A model generated the notes under the pieces. The model did not search any database. It saw only the letters and a program-made list of their open reading frames with translations, and had not been told where the DNA came from. Positions 58,601 through 64,000 of a stretch of DNA of 64,000 nt are shown piece by piece. The DNA comes from Dechloromonas sp. Its GTDB lineage: Bacteria > Pseudomonadota > Gammaproteobacteria > Burkholderiales > Rhodocyclaceae. The first letter of the stretch is position 1. Every line of letters begins with the position of its first letter. Made by a program: the position numbers and the translations under genes. The stretch lies in assembly GCA_028687035.1 (NCBI GenBank), contig JAQUAX010000003.1, forward strand, positions 186,001 to 250,000. Reading direction: 5' to 3'.

Positions 58601-59259
58601 TCCACGCCTTCGCGGGCGACCGCCTCGACGGCGATCCGGGTCAGCGGGCCGTGCGCCGACAGTTCGGCGCGCAGCGGCCGGTCGGCGACCTCGCCGCGCA
58701 CGTCGAGCCGGGCGGCGACGGTAGGCGCCGCGCCGTCCAGGCTCGCCTCGCCGGCCAGCGTGACGTCGCCGAAGCGGCCGCGCAGGCCGCTCAGCCGGTG
58801 CGTCCGGCCGTCGCTGGCGAAGCTCGCGGCGAGGCCGTCCAGTTCGACGCCGTCGTAGCGCAACGCGGAAATCGCGATGTCCGGGGCGTCCACCGCGAAG
58901 GGCAGCGTCAGGTCGGCCGGCGGCGGCGACGGCGGGCGGCCGGCGGCGGGGCGGACCGCGATCCGCCCGGCGTGCAGCGCGACGAGCTGCAGCCGGCCGT
59001 CCCACAGCGCCGACGGGGTCCAGTCGAGCGCGACCTCCTCGGCGGCGAGTTCGAGGTCCGGCGTCTGCCAGCGCAGCGCGCCGATCTGCAGCGGCCCGGC
59101 CAGCCGGCCGCGCGGCGCCTCGATGCGCAGCCGGCCGCCGGCGGCCTGTTCGGCCAGCGCGGCGATGGCGCGCAACCCGCTGTCGCTGCCGGCCAGCCAG
59201 CCGCCGGCGGCGGCCAGTCCGGCGAGCGCGACGGGGAGGATCAGGGCGGTGCGGCGCAT
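55660..59259 (-). CDS. tamB: translocation and assembly module protein TamB
   Basis: The 1199-residue protein has an N-terminal membrane anchor (LILPVALAGLAAAGGWLAG), a long beta-rich repeat body and a C-terminal DUF490 domain with GGTIRMVDGRFDAYGQQLDI and ARMRRGP-like ALDVRAMRRGPAVEAGV. TamB bridges inner and outer membranes for lipid transport or for insertion of beta-barrel proteins together with TamA. ATG 59259 begins one base after the tamA stop. Start of the anchor fits; the longer frame to 59568 overlaps tamA. Its stop overlaps the RND permease end. Confidence 0.93.
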   Translation of the reverse strand: MRRTALILPVALAGLAAAGGWLAGSDSGLRAIAALAEQAAGGRLRIEAPRGRLAGPLQIGALRWQTPDLELAAEEVALDWTPSALWDGRLQLVALHAGRIAVRPAAGRPPSPPPADLTLPFAVDAPDIAISALRYDGVELDGLAASFASDGRTHRLSGLRGRFGDVTLAGEASLDGAAPTVAARLDVRGEVADRPLRAELSAHGPLTRIAVEAVAREGVDGRADAVITPYAATPFASARIALDALDPAAWHAAAPAARLALKADLRPAGDGVAGRFAVENSRSGPVDRDRLPLDSLRGELDWQGAGIDFRGLLARLPGGGELAGRGAWRGAALELALSARRIDAARIVSTLRPTRLDGRIAAGLSGERQTLDLDLSDARFALRAEAALAGGRLDLARAELSAGDARLSARGELQLSGERQFRGEGELRHFDPARFGDWPAARLNATLQASGRLAPHARIDAGFALRDSEFAGQPLTGRGSVAIDWPRLPRVDIELAAGPNRLAARGAFGRPDEVLSGEIAAPQLAPYGLEGGLAGDFALSGGVDRARLKLRLDSERLGRPGRFRIDGLRLAADASLDPAAPLALDLAIARLDLDGQLIRRLQLAGSGSRQAHRLQASAVLPGRHRPRVAVDGGLDADFRWQGRLTEAVLEAPEAARHVRLLEPAALRAGADGWSLGPARLGGDALDWRATLQAAADAKRLRARIDATGSRIGRIDGELDAAMESPWALARLSPWRGRLRAEVPDLGWIGELLGEGWRSGGRLSGELTLAGTPQAPLGDGRLSGRELALRLPEQGLQLVDGELSARLAGNRLELDRLGFASLLQPPPRALRRQAGDTLPAGPGRVDISGRAGVDRGREYAEFDIVLDRFGAWQLPEQWIALSGRGRLGWQDGTLLARGGLNVDAGYWQFAPGGTPQLSDDVVVRRPGVQATTAAPRPTLDIDVTTGLGGHFLFSGAGLSSRLAGDIRISARGRDLPRAGGTIRMVDGRFDAYGQQLDIERGNLHFRGLLDNPALDVRAMRRGPAVEAGVEVGGNAKKPVVRLVSEPEVPDAEKLSWLVLGHGSEQMGSGDATVLLSAAGGLLGNDAGGLVQQLKRGFGIDELGVRQGDIGGSGGRLPTSRVAGSGFDAGASTGQQIFSIGKRLSANALLSYEQALGRAESVVKLTVDLSRQVSVVGRAGSDNALDVFYTLSFPREPRTKP

Positions 59260-59260
59260 G

Positions 59261-60982
59261 TCAGAACGGGATGGCCAGCGAGAAATGCAGCTGGATCTCG
59301 CCGGTGCGCTGGCCGTAGGCGAGATCGACGCCGAGCGGTCCGGCCGGGCTCTGCCAGCGCGCGCCCAGGCCGTAGCCGAGCGCCAGCCGGGCCTGCGCCG
59401 GCGCGTCGTAGGCGTTGCCGGCATCGACGAAGGCGGCGATGCCCCAGGCCTCGTCCAGCCAGTGCGTCGCCTCGGCGCTGAGCACGGCGAGGTAGCGGCC
59501 GCCCAGCGTCGCGCCGGCCTCGTGCACGCCCAGGCTCTGGTAGCCGTAGCCGCGCACCGAGCCGGCACCGCCGGTGCGGAACAGGTAGTCCTGCGGGATG
59601 TGGTCGCGCGAATCGGCCAGCGTCGCGCCGAACTCGCCGCGCAGCGCCAGCGTGTCGCGCCGGCCGAGCGGCAGGTAGTGCTGGATGCGGGCGTGCAGCC
59701 GGACGAAATCCTGGTCGGACAGCACGGCGCGCGATCCGCCGCCGACCTGGCCCTGGAGCACGGTGCCGGAACGCGGGTTCAGCACGCTGTCGAGCTGCCG
59801 CCACGTCCACATCGCGTTGGGCACCAGCGCCCGGCTGGTCACCGTCGCGCCGCCGTCCGGCGTCCGGTCCTCGACTTCCCAGTGCAGCGACAGCCGCTGC
59901 TCGACGCGGCCGCGCTGCTGCACCGTCCGCGCCCCGAAGGCGCGGCGCTCGGTGCGCAGGCCCTGGATGTCCGACGCCTCGAGCACGGCGCCGACGCTGT
60001 GCCGGCGGTCGCGCCCGTCGGGCGGCAGGAAGACGTCGGCGTACAGCGTCTGGCGTTTCTGCTCGTAGCGCAGGCCGCCGTCGAAGGACCAGTCGCGGCC
60101 GAACAGGTCGGGCGTGTGGTAGCGCGCCTCGACGCGCGCGCCGGTGTTGGAGCTGACGCCGGCGCCGAAGGCGACGCGGTGGGCCGGCCGCTCGCGGACG
60201 CGGACGATGACCGGCGCGCGGGCCGTGCCGTCGGCGTCTGTGGTCGCCGCGGCACGGTCGAGCTCGGTTTCGACCGACGCGAAGTAGGGCGTCGCCTGCA
60301 GCGCGCGCTGCAGGTCGGCGAGCGCCGCCTCGCTGTACGGGCGGCCGGGACGGACGACGCGGTTGTAGCGTTCGACCAGTTCGGGCGGGTGGCGCTGCAG
60401 GCCCTCGACGCGCAGTTCGCCGAAGCGGTAGCGCGGGCCGGTCGCGTAGCGCAGCCGCAGGCTGGCGCGGGCGGCTTCGGCGTCGATGTCGGCCAGGCTG
60501 TCGTCGAGCCGGGCGTCGGCGTGCTCGCCGGCCAGCAGGCGGAGCAGCAGCGCCTGCTTCGCGTCGTTCCAGTCGGCCTGGCGGAACGGGCGGCCGACCG
60601 GCAGCGTCCAGCCGGCGACCAGTTCGGCCCGGGTTTTGTCGTCGAGCGGGCCGTCGACCGCGATATCGACGGCGGCGATGCGGGTCCGCGGCCCGGGGTC
60701 TATGGTCAGGTGCAGCGTCTCGCCGTCGCGGCGGAACGCGAAGGCGGGCGAGAACCAGCCCTCGGTGGCGAGGATTTCGCCGAGCAGTTCGCGCAGCCGG
60801 CCCCGCCCGGCCTCGCCGGCCGGCAGGTGCGGCGACAGCAGTTCGACGATTTCCTCCGGTCCGTCCAGTTGCGTCCCGGCCGCCGCCGGCCAGGCGAAGG
60901 CGAGGGCGGCGAGCAGCAGCCAGCGGCAGCGGAGGGAAATGAACAAGCGGGGCACGGCGGTCAGGAATCCGGAGCGGCACAT
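59261..60982 (-). CDS. tamA: outer-membrane assembly factor TamA (BamA/Omp85 family)
   Basis: The 573-residue protein has a signal peptide (hydrophobic about 16-35, ending WPAAAG), POTRA repeats in about 40-260 and a C-terminal 16-strand barrel with the Omp85 motif VRGYGYQSLG and a final Phe (SLAIPF). TamA and TamB act together. The ATG at 60982 is used; a start at a later GTG is also possible. It is transcribed towards tamB with a 1-nt gap and is divergent from the hybrid kinase gene. Confidence 0.94.
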   Translation of the reverse strand: MCRSGFLTAVPRLFISLRCRWLLLAALAFAWPAAAGTQLDGPEEIVELLSPHLPAGEAGRGRLRELLGEILATEGWFSPAFAFRRDGETLHLTIDPGPRTRIAAVDIAVDGPLDDKTRAELVAGWTLPVGRPFRQADWNDAKQALLLRLLAGEHADARLDDSLADIDAEAARASLRLRYATGPRYRFGELRVEGLQRHPPELVERYNRVVRPGRPYSEAALADLQRALQATPYFASVETELDRAAATTDADGTARAPVIVRVRERPAHRVAFGAGVSSNTGARVEARYHTPDLFGRDWSFDGGLRYEQKRQTLYADVFLPPDGRDRRHSVGAVLEASDIQGLRTERRAFGARTVQQRGRVEQRLSLHWEVEDRTPDGGATVTSRALVPNAMWTWRQLDSVLNPRSGTVLQGQVGGGSRAVLSDQDFVRLHARIQHYLPLGRRDTLALRGEFGATLADSRDHIPQDYLFRTGGAGSVRGYGYQSLGVHEAGATLGGRYLAVLSAEATHWLDEAWGIAAFVDAGNAYDAPAQARLALGYGLGARWQSPAGPLGVDLAYGQRTGEIQLHFSLAIPF

Positions 60983-61025
60983 TGTGCCCGCCTTCGCCGG
61001 CGATGACCATCTGATGAACTTTGTA

Positions 61026-61056
61026 TTATTGGTATTAACAATAGATATGTTATTGT
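61026..61056. promoter_or_regulatory. alternating TATTG/CAATA repeats in the tamA/kinase divergent region
   Basis: TATTG (61026-61030), CAATA (61038-61042) and TATTG (61050-61054) occur at 12-nt intervals, giving a 7-bp perfect inverted repeat AACAATA-N7-TATTGTT at 61036-61056. It lies in an unusually AT-rich patch of the tamA/kinase gap (60983-61088) and could be a promoter or operator. Confidence 0.45.
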
Positions 61057-61088
61057 TGGCACTTGTAGAAACCGTTCCGCTTTCCTCT

Positions 61089-64000
<2,912 letters not shown>

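Noticed and set aside
56080-59481. Rightward 1133-codon open frame over tamB
   Set aside because: It is antisense to TamB, which has an anchor, DUF490 and a partner gene; the frame encodes Ala/Gly/Arg/Gln-rich noise.

Overview
The window reads as chromosomal DNA of a GC-rich betaproteobacterium, most likely a Rhodocyclales member of the Azospira/Dechloromonas/Azonexus type. This rests on gene content (zapD, PDH complex with a lipoyl-bearing E3, IorAB, TamAB, two bacterioferritins, many PAS/REC/HD-GYP proteins) and on strong GC3 coding bias. It is inference from recognised families; no database was consulted.

Layout. 1-9.6 kb: cell-wall and cofactor housekeeping (NamZ, TrpB2, SPOR protein, CoaE, ZapD), SixA, PPK2, then a leftward operon of a DUF4242 protein, a membrane-anchored di-haem peroxidase, a Crp/Fnr regulator and a thioesterase. 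9.7-11.4 kb: a stand-alone IF-1, a cold-shock protein and a YkgJ protein. 11.6-17.7 kb: leftward aceE-aceF-lpdA. 18-24.2 kb: iorAB, then folD-purE-purK-Sua5/TsaC, then tRNA-Ala(CGC). 24.2-27.0 kb: a small accessory island downstream of the tRNA, with a Fic protein, two AlpA/MerR-like HTH proteins and a possible toxin-antitoxin remnant, but no integrase. 27-29.4 kb: lytic transglycosylase, small lipoprotein, BASS/arsenite-type transporter. 29.4-38.5 kb: a LitR/CarH-type (B12-binding) MerR regulator divergent from a tightly packed ten-gene operon (glutathione peroxidase, FolE2, flavoprotein, DUF1365, CFA-like methyltransferase, chalcone-isomerase-like, MFS, DUF3833, SDR, NTF2-like) that looks like a light or photo-oxidative lipid module. 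38.5-41.4 kb: a CpxAR-like two-component system divergent from an EF-hand protein gene, with shared operator-like repeats. 41.4-42.8 kb: bfd and a complementary pair of bacterioferritin subunits with a Fur-like palindrome. 43-51.4 kb: a signalling cluster (EAL-REC-PAS, HDOD, hemerythrin-PAS-kinase, REC-HD-GYP, REC, a histidine kinase broken by an amber codon, CBS protein). 51.5-61 kb: an RND efflux pair, then convergent tamA-tamB. 61-64 kb: a hybrid sensor kinase running off the right edge.

The most interesting parts are the B12/light-type regulator with its layered operators and lipid operon, the TTAAC-N5-TTTAC operator set connecting the CpxR-like regulator to the EF-hand gene, the amber codon at the H-box of a kinase in the cyclic-di-GMP cluster, and the tRNA-adjacent accessory island.
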